A stretch of 19,994 nucleotides of DNA, from the NCBI GenBank assembly GCA_028277865.1, contig JANQFM010000339.1, positions 1-19,994 on the forward strand, written 5' to 3'. Under the pieces are notes generated by a model that did not search any database, was not told the origin of the DNA, and was given only the letters and a program-made list of their open reading frames with translations. The stretch comes from Acidobacteriota bacterium (GTDB lineage: Bacteria > Acidobacteriota > UBA6911 > RPQK01 > DATIPO01). Below, piece after piece: positions 8,041 to 15,117 of the stretch. Made by a program: the position numbers and the translations under genes. How positions within the stretch are numbered: the stretch's first letter is position 1; every line of letters begins with the position of its first letter.

Positions 8041-9572
8041 TGCCTTGAACGGAACTTGGACATCATTTCACGGAAAAAAGCCCGTCGCTTGTCGGGATCA
8101 GTGGCCAATCCAGGATCTTCAGCCAGGCGCTTGTCGTATTCCTTTTTCATTTCGGGGTTGCTTTCCAGCATCCGCTTGAGAAAGGCTTCCGGATCTCCCC
8201 TTTGCCCCCTTCGGCCCTGCCTTTGCCTTTGCCCTTGGCCGCCGCCGAAGCGGCTCCTCCCTTCCGCTGCTGCGGGACGTGCAGATGGACTTTCCTCTCC
8301 CGATCCGCCCTGCATGCGTGCCGCCACCGAAGGGATGGTTGGCTGTGCCGGGGACGCGACCGGGAGGTCGCCGGGCGTGCCTTCCCAATCCAGGATCTTG
8401 ACCGGATAGCCGTCGTTCAGGCTCTCCTGGCCCACCACCACCACGGCATCGCCGGACGCCAGCCCCTTGACCACTTCGACACGGTCTTCTTCGCTGATGC
8501 CCAATTCAATGACGCGCTTTTCGACTGTATTGTCGGGCTTGATGACAAAGACCCGGTTTTCGTCGCGCTCCCGCAGGACCGCTTTTTTGGCGATGACCAC
8601 CGCCTCGGGGCGGGTGGAAGTGGGGATGCGCACCACACCGAACATGCCGGGCCGCAGGCGCCGGCTGGGATCGCTGACCTCCAGCGTCACCTTGACCGTG
8701 CCCGATTCGGCGTCCACGCGGGGGTTGATCATCTTGATGACGCCAGTGAAGTCCTGTTGGGGAAAGGCCTCCAGGCTGATCCGGGCTCCTTGCCCATTGC
8801 GCAGCAAGGAGAGTTCGCGCTCGGGTATGAAGATGCGTGCCCACATGGGCGTGAAGTCCTCAATGCGAAAAGCCTCCTGATTGGCGTTGAGGCGATCGCC
8901 TACGTTGATGAGCCGCTCAGTGATGACCCCGCTGATCGAGGAGCGGATTTCCGTGTACTCCAGCTGCAGGGCAGTCGCCTCCAAACGGGCCTTGGCGGCT
9001 TCGTGCTGCTGCTGGGCCACATCGAAAGCCAGGGAGTCGGTGCGCTGGTTCAGCTCCGCCTGGTCGAAGTCCTGCTGGCTGATCAGCTTTTGCTTCTTCA
9101 GGGTCAGGGAGCGGTCGTAGGCGGCTTGGGACTGGTCGGCCCTCACCTTGGCCTGACGGACCTGGATCCCGGCCTGATCGACCGCGATCCTGGCCTGCTC
9201 GTGCTCGTTGCGGATCTCGCGGTCTTCCAGGCGCGCCACCACCTGGCCTTCGCTCACCCGGTCCCCCTCTTCCACCAGGATCTCGGTGACCAGCCCGCTG
9301 ACTCGGGCGACAATGGTCACCGAGCGGATCGGCTCCAAGGTGGTATTGGAAAGGATGTAGGTCGAAATGGGCTGGCGCTCCACCCGCGAAGCCTTGACGC
9401 TGATCTCCTGAAACTCAGGCGAGGCCTGTGCCGACCCGCGCCGTCCGCCGTCTCCGCGGCCGCGGGAATCAAAGGCGCCCCGCCGGTCCCCCGCGTTCCC
9501 GTCGCCCCCATCCAGGCTGCAAGCAGGCACACCAACCAAGAGAAAAACCAAAAGGTAAACTCTTTTTATCAT
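8037..9572 (-). CDS. RND efflux periplasmic adaptor (membrane fusion protein), lipoprotein
   Basis: Adaptor of the AcrA/MexA family linking the inner-membrane permeases to an outer-membrane channel. The N-terminus MIKRVYLLVFLLVGVPAC looks like a lipoprotein signal, with Cys18 as the lipidated residue (Pro at -2 is unusual). A Gly/Asp/Arg-rich linker follows (about 20-48). The first biotinyl-lipoyl half is around VSGLVTEILVEEGDRV (about 90-105); then comes a coiled-coil hairpin (about 118-185), the second lipoyl half (SGVITERLINVGDRL), beta-barrel and membrane-proximal domains. At 511 aa it is longer than the usual 370-420: after about residue 435 comes a Gly/Gln/Arg-rich stretch and then a charged helical tail. 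Start ATG at 9572 has GTGAGG about 10 nt upstream. It is the first gene of the pump cluster; no TolC-like gene is present here. Confidence 0.92.
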   Translation of the reverse strand: MIKRVYLLVFLLVGVPACSLDGGDGNAGDRRGAFDSRGRGDGGRRGSAQASPEFQEISVKASRVERQPISTYILSNTTLEPIRSVTIVARVSGLVTEILVEEGDRVSEGQVVARLEDREIRNEHEQARIAVDQAGIQVRQAKVRADQSQAAYDRSLTLKKQKLISQQDFDQAELNQRTDSLAFDVAQQQHEAAKARLEATALQLEYTEIRSSISGVITERLINVGDRLNANQEAFRIEDFTPMWARIFIPERELSLLRNGQGARISLEAFPQQDFTGVIKMINPRVDAESGTVKVTLEVSDPSRRLRPGMFGVVRIPTSTRPEAVVIAKKAVLRERDENRVFVIKPDNTVEKRVIELGISEEDRVEVVKGLASGDAVVVVGQESLNDGYPVKILDWEGTPGDLPVASPAQPTIPSVAARMQGGSGEESPSARPAAAEGRSRFGGGQGQRQRQGRRGQRGDPEAFLKRMLESNPEMKKEYDKRLAEDPGLATDPDKRRAFFREMMSKFRSRQ

Positions 9573-9600
9573 AATTAAACGGCCTCACCCCTAGCTGCCC

Positions 9601-9620
9601 ATCATCGTATGACATGATAC
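9601..9620. promoter_or_regulatory. possible operator dyad upstream of the pump operon
   Basis: Two overlapping imperfect inverted repeats: ATCAT (9601-9605) with ATGAT (9614-9618), and GTATGAC/ATGATAC (9607-9620, 5 of 7 pairs). They lie 30-50 bp upstream of the adaptor ATG, where a TetR- or MarR-type repressor of an RND operon would bind. No such regulator gene is in view. Weak evidence. Confidence 0.25.
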
Positions 9621-9653
9621 GCGGATGCAAGCGGTTCGTTTCAGTAAAAAAGA

Positions 9654-9810
9654 GGTAGGAGTCAGGGGTCAGGAGTCGGGAGCTCAGGAAGAAAAGAAGA
9701 GAATCAGGCACGGAGGATAAACAGGGACCGGTCAGGATTTTCCTCTTGACACTCCCTCTCGCTGCTTCTTTTTCTTCCTGACTCCCGACTCCCTGCTCCT
9801 GACTCCTTCC
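9654..9810. repeat. large inverted repeat made of degenerate heptamers
   Basis: The left arm (9654-9699) contains AGGAGTC, AGGGGTC, AGGAGTC, GGGAGCTC and AGGAAG followed by a GA-rich tail. The right arm (9765-9810) is its reverse complement with about 40 of 46 positions paired and a few single-base bulges. The spacer is 65 nt. Transcribed, it could fold into a long hairpin. It could be a mobile interspersed repeat, or two opposed copies of a simple heptamer array. Confidence 0.85.
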
Positions 9811-9871
9811 TTCTCTTTCCAGATAGTGCTAGACTGATGCGGTTTTTAACGGCCGTCGAGAGGAGCCACCA

Positions 9872-10489
9872 TTGAGCGTCGAGCATGTCGAGAAGGTTTA
9901 CAACACATATTCCAGCGTCTATGACTTGATTTTCGGCCCCGTCTTCAACAGCGGGAGGGAGATGGCGCCGGACCTGCTGAACCTGTATCCGGGGGCGCGC
10001 CTGCTGGAGGTGGGCGCCGGCACAGGCCTTTCGATTGCCGAAATGCCCCGCGACATCGAGATCACCGGAGTTGACCTTTCCCAAAAGATGCTGGACAAGG
10101 CCCACAAGCGCATGGCCCAGCTGGGGCGCGCCGACGTCCAACTTCTCAAGATGGACGCAACCCGGCTTGAATTCGGCGACAACAGCTTCGACCGTGTGCT
10201 GGCCGCCTATTTCGTCTCGACGGTCCCCGATCCTGTCCGGGTGGTTCACGAGATGAAGAGGGTCTGCAAGCCGGGCGGCATCATCGTGATAATGAACCAC
10301 TTCACCCACGAGGTCCCTCTGGTCGGGGCACTCGAGCGATTCCTCTCGCCGCTCTTTTACCGCGTCGGATTCCGGACCGATCTGAGCGCCAGGCCGCTCA
10401 TGGAAGAGTGCGGCCTGGAAGTCGACCGATTCGAAAAGATCGACTTTATGGGGAACTGGAAGGCGGTTCGCTGCTTCAACCGCAAGTAA
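9872..10489 (+). CDS. SAM-dependent methyltransferase, Rhodobacter-type PE N-methyltransferase-like
   Basis: Class I methyltransferase of 205 aa. The nucleotide-binding motif LLEVGAGTGLS (about residues 43-53) and acidic-loop motif GVDLSQKMLDKA follow an N-terminal YSSVYDLIFGPVF. Next come FDRVLAAYFVSTVPDP (motif II region) and KPGGIIVIMNHF (motif III). The NHF after the KPGG turn and the VYD-FG start match my recollection of PmtA, the soluble enzyme that methylates phosphatidylethanolamine towards phosphatidylcholine in Rhodobacter. The lipid substrate is therefore likely but not proven; a ubiquinone or tocopherol-type methyltransferase is the alternative. The start is TTG at 9872, with GAGAGGAG 6 nt upstream. 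It is the first gene of a plus-strand operon, 22 bp before the peptidase gene. Confidence 0.75.
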   Translation: MSVEHVEKVYNTYSSVYDLIFGPVFNSGREMAPDLLNLYPGARLLEVGAGTGLSIAEMPRDIEITGVDLSQKMLDKAHKRMAQLGRADVQLLKMDATRLEFGDNSFDRVLAAYFVSTVPDPVRVVHEMKRVCKPGGIIVIMNHFTHEVPLVGALERFLSPLFYRVGFRTDLSARPLMEECGLEVDRFEKIDFMGNWKAVRCFNRK

Positions 10490-10511
10490 TCATCACTCTT
10501 GGGGGAGCGTG

Positions 10512-12440
10512 ATGAGGATGATTTCAGTTCTGGGGTATGCATTCTTTTGGTTATTCGGCCTTGCCGCCAATGGGCTGGCGCAGGTGGACTACCGGATCGA
10601 GGCCGCATTCGACCCTCAGTCCAAGCTGATCGACGGCAAGATCGTCCTAAGTTGGGCCAACCAAACCCAGCAACCGGCCCCAGACCTGCGATTTCACCTC
10701 TACTTCAATGCCTGGAGAGACCAGAATTCATCCTTTCTCAGTTCGTTCCGGTCGCGGGGCCGGGACTTCTCGGATCTGGATGAGGAGGACTGGGGATTCA
10801 CCGAGGTCGATTCGCTGATCGTCGTCACCCGATTGCCCAGCCAGGATCCGCAGGTTCAGTCCAAACAGCACGACGACTACACCGGCAGGCTGCGCTACAT
10901 CCAGCCCGACGACGGCAATGCGGATGACCGGACCGTCCTGCAGGTGCCTCTGCAGCAGCCGCTGGCGCCTGGGCAGGCCGTCCAAGTCGAGATCGAGTTC
11001 CGCACCAAAGTTCCGCGCACCTTTGCCCGAACGGGATTTCGAGGGGACTACGTGCTGCTGGCCCACTGGTTTCCCAAGCTGGGCGTATTCGAGCAAGACG
11101 GTACCTGGAACTGCCACCAGTTCATCCAGACCGAATTTTACAGCCAGTTCGGGGATTACGATGTGAAGCTGCGGCTGCCCTCGGATTGGATGCTGGGCGC
11201 GACCGGGCAACTGCAGGCACGCAAAGACAACGGCGACGGAACGGCCACCCACCATTACGTGCAGCAGAGGGTGCACGGCTTTGCCTGGGTGGCCAGCCCC
11301 CACTTTCAGGAGCACGCCCGCCTCTTCGAGCATCCCGGCCTGCCCGCCGTCCAAATGCGCCTGCTGCTCATGCCCGACCATGCCGGCCAGCGCCAACGCT
11401 ACTTTGCCGCCACCGAGGCAGCCCTGCGCCACTACGGGGAGTGGTTCGGCGCTTATCCCTACGGGCACGTCACCGTGGTCGATCCTGCTTTCCGGTCGAG
11501 GACGGGAGGCATGGAGTACCCCACCTTGTTCACGGGCGGAACCCGCTGGCTGCAGCCCCAGGGCTCAGGGTCGCCGGAAGGGGTGACCATCCACGAAATG
11601 GGGCATCAGTTCTGGTACCTCCTGGTGGCCAACAACGAGTTCGAGGACGCCTGGCTGGACGAAGGCTTGAACACCTACTCCACCCGCAGCACCATGCTGG
11701 CCGCTTTCCCCGAAACCTTCATCGTCAAGCGCTACCTGGACGGCTATTTGCCCCTGATTTTTGAAAGCCTGCCCCGAGCGCCGCGCTCGGTGGCCGGCCT
11801 GGGGAGCTTGATCGACCCCGCCCTGGAACGCGACATCATGTCCGTCCCCTCCTGGCAGCAAGGGCCGGGCGCTTATGGAGTCAATTCCTACACCAAGCCG
11901 GGCATGATGCTGGTGACCTTGGAGCGCTACCTGGGCTGGGACACTTTTCAAAAAGTCATGTCCGCCTTTTTCGAGCGCTGGAAATTCCGCCATCCCCGCT
12001 CGGAGGATTTCTTTGAAGTGGCCCACGAAGTCAGCGGGCAGGACCTGGGATGGTTCTGGCAGGAGACCTACTACAGCTCCAACACCTTCGACTACGGCGT
12101 GGATGAGGTTTACAGCAGCGCAACGGTGCAGCACGTGCGTGTGCGCCGATGGGGCGAGGCCCGATTCCCCATCGATTCAATCCGCATCACGTTCGAAGGC
12201 GGCCAGACGGTCGAGGAGTCCTGGGACGGCCAGGGGCGCTGGAAGGAATTCACCTACCGGCGGCCCGAGAAGGTCGAGCGTGTCGAGGTCGATCCGGACG
12301 AAGTCCTGGCCCTGGACGTGCGGCGCACCAACAACACCTGGCAGCGCCAAGCCCCCGCCTCCTTCGCCGCCCGCAAGTGGTCCTTGAAGTGGATGCTGTG
12401 GCTGCAGAACTGGATGGAGCAAGTGGCCTTTCATTTCTAG
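10512..12440 (+). CDS. exported M1-family zinc metallopeptidase
   Basis: Gluzincin of the M1 aminopeptidase family. A signal peptide (hydrophobic to about residue 23, cleavage after LAQ) sends it to the periplasm or outside. The beta-rich N-terminal domain is followed by the catalytic domain with HEMGH (His361, Glu362, His365) and the third zinc ligand Glu384 in WLDEGLNTY, exactly 18 residues after the second His, as the family requires. Tyr460 in NSYTKPG fits the transition-state tyrosine. The substrate-anchor motif is GGMEYP (332-337) rather than the classical GxMEN, so N-terminal amine recognition may differ. At about 642 aa it lacks the long C-terminal HEAT-like domain of PepN. GTG at 10509 and ATGs at 10512 and 10518 are all possible starts; GGAG at 10504-10507 suits 10512. 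It is followed after 47 bp by a membrane-protein gene, likely in one operon. Confidence 0.88.
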   Translation: MRMISVLGYAFFWLFGLAANGLAQVDYRIEAAFDPQSKLIDGKIVLSWANQTQQPAPDLRFHLYFNAWRDQNSSFLSSFRSRGRDFSDLDEEDWGFTEVDSLIVVTRLPSQDPQVQSKQHDDYTGRLRYIQPDDGNADDRTVLQVPLQQPLAPGQAVQVEIEFRTKVPRTFARTGFRGDYVLLAHWFPKLGVFEQDGTWNCHQFIQTEFYSQFGDYDVKLRLPSDWMLGATGQLQARKDNGDGTATHHYVQQRVHGFAWVASPHFQEHARLFEHPGLPAVQMRLLLMPDHAGQRQRYFAATEAALRHYGEWFGAYPYGHVTVVDPAFRSRTGGMEYPTLFTGGTRWLQPQGSGSPEGVTIHEMGHQFWYLLVANNEFEDAWLDEGLNTYSTRSTMLAAFPETFIVKRYLDGYLPLIFESLPRAPRSVAGLGSLIDPALERDIMSVPSWQQGPGAYGVNSYTKPGMMLVTLERYLGWDTFQKVMSAFFERWKFRHPRSEDFFEVAHEVSGQDLGWFWQETYYSSNTFDYGVDEVYSSATVQHVRVRRWGEARFPIDSIRITFEGGQTVEESWDGQGRWKEFTYRRPEKVERVEVDPDEVLALDVRRTNNTWQRQAPASFAARKWSLKWMLWLQNWMEQVAFHF

Positions 12441-12487
12441 CTCTTTTTTTTCTGTGCCCTCTGTTGCTCTTTGGCCAAGGAGGTTCG

Positions 12488-13537
12488 ATGTCAGTTCTTG
12501 AGGCTTTCCGGGGCGGGCTTCGACAGGTGGGGCGTTCCAAGCGAATCATCTTCTGGATGTGGGGCTTGAGCTTCTTGCTGGCCCTGGCGCCCGCCATTCT
12601 GGTTTCGAACAGCATCGAGGACTCGCTGGGCAACAGCTTCAAGGCGGAAAAGCTGGCCCAGGGCTACGACGACATCTGGTTTCAGGAGTTCGAGGCCGAC
12701 GCCCAGGCCTTGGCCTCCACATTCGAGCCCACCGTCGTCGGCGCCGGGGCCGTCTTCAAGGCTCTGGACGGCTTTGCCACGGGGACGCTTTTCCGCCAAT
12801 TCCCCGCCCTCCTGGCTGTGGGCATCGCCTACCTGCTGCTGTGGGCATTCGCCGCCGGAGGCATCCTGACCGCTTTTGAAAAGAACATCTCCCCCTCCCT
12901 TGAGGAATTCGCCACCGCGGGTGCGCGCTACTGGGGACGCTTTGTGCGCCTGATGGCCTTGGCCGGGATCCTCTACTGGCTCATCTACGCCTACCTGGCC
13001 CCCTGGCTGGACGATTGGTTTGAAAGCCTGACCATGGACAGCATCGACGAGCGTTGGGCCTTCCTGTGGAAAGTCTTCACTTTGCTCCTCTTCCTGGCGG
13101 CCGTATGGCTGGTCAACATCCTGTCCGACTACGCCAAGATCCTGACCGTTTTGGAACGGCGGCGCAGCATGCTGCTTTCGCTGCTGCGCGCAATACGCGT
13201 CAGCACCTCCCATTTCTTGCGGGTGGGGGGACTTTATCTGCTGGTGACCCTGCTGGGGCTGATACTGATGTTGCTCTATGCAGCCGCGGCTCCCGGCGCC
13301 TCCGACAGCACTTGGACGGGCGTGTTGCTGGCCTTGCTGCTGGGGCAGATCTACATCGCTGCCCGCATCGGAGTCCGTTTGGTCTTTTTCGCCAGCCAGA
13401 TGCAGCTCTGCCGCAGCCTCATCGCGGCGCCGGAACCGGCGCCTCCAATCGAGCCGCCAGCCGAGTCCGAACCGGTTGCACCGTCTCCACAAGATCCTGA
13501 GCAGAAAGACGCTGCCACTCCCCCATCAGAAGCCTGA
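12488..13537 (+). CDS. hypothetical multipass membrane protein
   Basis: 349 aa; I do not recognise a family with confidence. The start is ATG at 12488, with AGGAGG 4 nt upstream; the frame is open further upstream, but that part overlaps the peptidase gene. About five or six hydrophobic segments are visible: near residues 20-37, 108-128, 155-175, 198-218, 248-270 and 277-300. A soluble, acidic stretch lies after the first helix (about 45-95). The conserved-looking cytoplasmic turn ILTVLERRRSMLLSLLRAIR separates the last helices. The C-terminus (about 315-349) is Pro/Glu-rich and unstructured. It is downstream of an exported peptidase, so a role in the envelope is plausible, but no function can be assigned. 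Confidence 0.8.
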   Translation: MSVLEAFRGGLRQVGRSKRIIFWMWGLSFLLALAPAILVSNSIEDSLGNSFKAEKLAQGYDDIWFQEFEADAQALASTFEPTVVGAGAVFKALDGFATGTLFRQFPALLAVGIAYLLLWAFAAGGILTAFEKNISPSLEEFATAGARYWGRFVRLMALAGILYWLIYAYLAPWLDDWFESLTMDSIDERWAFLWKVFTLLLFLAAVWLVNILSDYAKILTVLERRRSMLLSLLRAIRVSTSHFLRVGGLYLLVTLLGLILMLLYAAAAPGASDSTWTGVLLALLLGQIYIAARIGVRLVFFASQMQLCRSLIAAPEPAPPIEPPAESEPVAPSPQDPEQKDAATPPSEA

Positions 13538-13678
13538 CCTGACTGTTGGGGGACGAGGCCGTGTCTTAACACGACCCTATTGTCGATTCGTGCCCTTTTG
13601 CGGTCTCTCCCTCCGATTCCCCTTGAACCCAACCTCCCGGCCCCCAATCTAAATGGGCCACATACAGGAGGTTAGGAC

Positions 13679-14092
13679 ATGAGAAAAAGCTCCCCTATTT
13701 TGACCCTGCTTTTCAGCCTGCTTTTCATCGCCGCCTTGTCGGCCCAAGGCCGCTATCCTCTGGTGGCCGTGGTGGTGGATTCCAGGCTTTCCCGCAGCGA
13801 CATCCGCAAGCTGGAACGCGAACTGGACCGGGCCATCCAACGAGAGGGATTCCGTGCCGACTATGCCGTCATCAGCCGCTTCCGGCCGAGCAATGACTAC
13901 GACTACGTGGTTCAGGTCGACCGTCGGAGGGGATTCAACTTCGACGAGTGCGGATTTCGGCGCGACCACTACGAGTGGCGAGCCTACAACTACCGGGACC
14001 GCCAGCTGGGTTCCGGCCACCAGCACCGCCTGAAAAACACCGCCCGAGACATCGCCCGCGCCATCAGCCATGACTGGCGTCGGGAATACTGA
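13679..14092 (+). CDS. small secreted protein, hypothetical
   Basis: 137 aa. A clear signal peptide (RKSSPILTLLFSLLFIAALS, cleavage probably after ALSAQ) precedes a mature region of about 113 residues. That region is rich in Arg, Asp and Tyr, with an LVAVVVDSRLSRSDIRKLERELDR-like beta-helix start (conserved core DSRLSRSDIRKL). It ends with ARDIARAISHDWRREY. The alternation looks like a small alpha/beta domain. An AGGAGG lies 7 nt before the ATG, so it is probably expressed. It is separated from upstream genes by 141 bp and is probably its own unit. I do not recognise the family. Confidence 0.75.
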   Translation: MRKSSPILTLLFSLLFIAALSAQGRYPLVAVVVDSRLSRSDIRKLERELDRAIQREGFRADYAVISRFRPSNDYDYVVQVDRRRGFNFDECGFRRDHYEWRAYNYRDRQLGSGHQHRLKNTARDIARAISHDWRREY

Positions 14093-14125
14093 CATCAATT
14101 CAGCCAGGCTGTAATTGTCGGATCT

Positions 14126-14398
14126 TCAAGGTGATTCAAGATCATCTCGACTCGTACCAAGGGTGAGGCTTCGCGATTTCAGTCGGTCGAAGACTTGCTG
14201 ATGCGGTATGAGTTCACCACGGTCTGCCGATTCCAGCCCTCGCTTGATCTTTCCAAGGATGATGGCCTGCTGCAAAAGAAAATCATCAATGGCTTGGTTG
14301 ACCAGTGCATCGCGGGAGCGATCGAGCTTTTGGCCGAGTTCATCCAATTGCGCTAGCTTTTCGCTATCTGTGCGAATCAAAAAGGAATGTGTCGCCAT
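14126..14398 (-). CDS. ribbon-helix-helix antitoxin-like repressor (CopG/ParD type), orphan
   Basis: 90 aa. The N-terminal beta strand THSFLIRTD is followed by two helices (SEKLAQLDELGQKLDRSRDALVNQAIDDFLLQQ), which is the RHH DNA-binding fold. The tail KIKRGLESADRGELIPHQQVFDRL resembles the toxin-binding helix of ParD-like antitoxins. RHH dimers bind palindromes and repress their own operon. The start ATG at 14398 was chosen because AAGGAG lies 5 nt upstream; the frame is open to 14449. The promoter at 14421-14449 contains a perfect palindrome over its -10. No toxin gene accompanies it: downstream on the same strand there is only the antisense of a secreted-protein gene. It may be a solitary antitoxin or a stand-alone regulator. 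Confidence 0.8.
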   Translation of the reverse strand: MATHSFLIRTDSEKLAQLDELGQKLDRSRDALVNQAIDDFLLQQAIILGKIKRGLESADRGELIPHQQVFDRLKSRSLTLGTSRDDLESP

Positions 14399-14420
14399 CG
14401 CTGCTCCTTGCGACGCGATC

Positions 14421-14449
14421 ATTGTACAATAACCGCTTTTGCGCGTCAC
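14421..14449 (-). promoter_or_regulatory. promoter and palindromic operator of the RHH gene
   Basis: On the minus strand GTGACG (14449-14444, 4 of 6 to TTGACA) is spaced 17 bp from TACAAT (14426-14421, 5 of 6 to TATAAT). The -10 lies inside the perfect 10-bp palindrome ATTGTACAAT (14421-14430). The palindrome ends 22 bp upstream of the ATG. This is the arrangement expected for autorepression by an RHH dimer. Confidence 0.55.
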
Positions 14450-14607
14450 TTCATCCCCCTGGTCGCGCTTGAAGCATCACCCGGACGGCGATAGACTGGC
14501 TGACCATGGAGGCTCTTTCCCGAGCATCGAAGGTTGGCTGGGGTCTGCTTGTCGGCTGGTTGACCTTGACGTCCATGTCGGCGGCTGTCATCCAGGGAGG
14601 CCGGCAC

Positions 14608-15021
14608 ATGAATAAGCAGTGCCGCACTGAGGTCATCGAACTGCACCAATTCTTTCAAGATTGGTTCTTGGGCCTGCTGGAAAACACTGATCAGAGTTTT
14701 CAGCGGTTGGACGGAGCGCTCTCCAGTGACTTCCAAATCGTCGGACCCGGCGGCAGCCTGACTCCCCGTGACCGACTGTTGGACGGCTTGCGCCGCTCCC
14801 ACGGCTCGAGGGCGGGCAAGAAGTTCCGCATCTGGATTGAGAACTACCAGGGGCGTCCCATTGGCGAGGGGCTTTGGCTAATCACCTACGAGGAATGGCA
14901 GGAAGACGAAAAAGAACGCAGTGGGCGTTTGAGCAGCGCCGTGTTTCGCCGCAAGCCGGGCAATCCCAACAAGGTGGAGTGGCTGCACGTCCACGAAGTG
15001 TGGCTGCCCCGGCAGGAATAG
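14608..15021 (+). CDS. DUF4440 / SnoaL-like (NTF2-fold) protein
   Basis: 137 aa, cytoplasmic, cone-shaped NTF2-like fold as judged from the pattern: an N-terminal helix (IELHQFFQDWFLGLLENTDQ), then FQIVGPGGSLTPRDRLLDGL, then alternating strands ending in KVEWLHVHEVWLP. DUF4440 proteins bind small molecules or act as simple isomerase-like enzymes; the role here is unknown. I chose the ATG at 14608 because GGGAGG lies 7 nt upstream. The frame is open to an ATG at 14506, and that extension (hydrophobic VGWGLLVGWLTLTSMSAA) could be a signal peptide, but it lacks a ribosome-binding site. It is divergent from the RHH gene and is followed by a hairpin. Confidence 0.7.
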   Translation: MNKQCRTEVIELHQFFQDWFLGLLENTDQSFQRLDGALSSDFQIVGPGGSLTPRDRLLDGLRRSHGSRAGKKFRIWIENYQGRPIGEGLWLITYEEWQEDEKERSGRLSSAVFRRKPGNPNKVEWLHVHEVWLPRQE

Positions 15022-15048
15022 TTGCGCGCCAGGGCGCCAAGCGCGCAA
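15022..15048 (+). terminator. GC-rich hairpin after the DUF4440 gene
   Basis: Starting directly after the stop codon, TTGCGCGC (15022-15029) pairs perfectly with GCGCGCAA (15041-15048) around an 11-nt loop. Only a weak T-tract follows (CCTTTACTT), so termination is probable but not certain. Confidence 0.4.
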
Positions 15049-15117
15049 GGATCCTTTACTTGATTGCGTTCTTGCCTGGTGCCTTTGTTTCCTGACGCGA
15101 AGCTGAAGGAGGTGCCT

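Larger units (their letters stand above)
9573..9871. other. divergent intergenic region
   Basis: The region lies between the divergently transcribed adaptor (minus) and methyltransferase (plus) and must carry both promoters. It contains overlapping short dyads at 9601-9620 near the adaptor, a large inverted repeat at 9654-9810, and a possible -10 element (TAGACT, 9830-9835) for the methyltransferase with no good -35. A TTGACA at 9746-9751 lies in the loop of the inverted repeat but lacks a matching -10. No ORF here is convincing. Confidence 0.6.

Noticed and set aside
8202..9578. 458-codon plus-strand open frame
   Set aside because: Antisense shadow of the adaptor gene, which has clear motifs and a coupled stop/start.
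9746..9751. TTGACA as a promoter for the methyltransferase
   Set aside because: No acceptable -10 lies 15-19 bp downstream, and it sits in the loop of the inverted repeat.
12149..12487. N-terminal extension of the membrane-protein frame
   Set aside because: It overlaps the M1 peptidase coding region in another frame; AGGAGG before 12488 marks the true start.
13560..13573. Short hairpin CGTGT/ACACG after the membrane-protein gene
   Set aside because: Only 5 bp with no T-tract; not convincing as a terminator.
14446..14802. 118-codon minus-strand frame upstream of the RHH gene, considered as a toxin
   Set aside because: It has no toxin motifs, no ribosome-binding site and is antisense to the DUF4440 gene.
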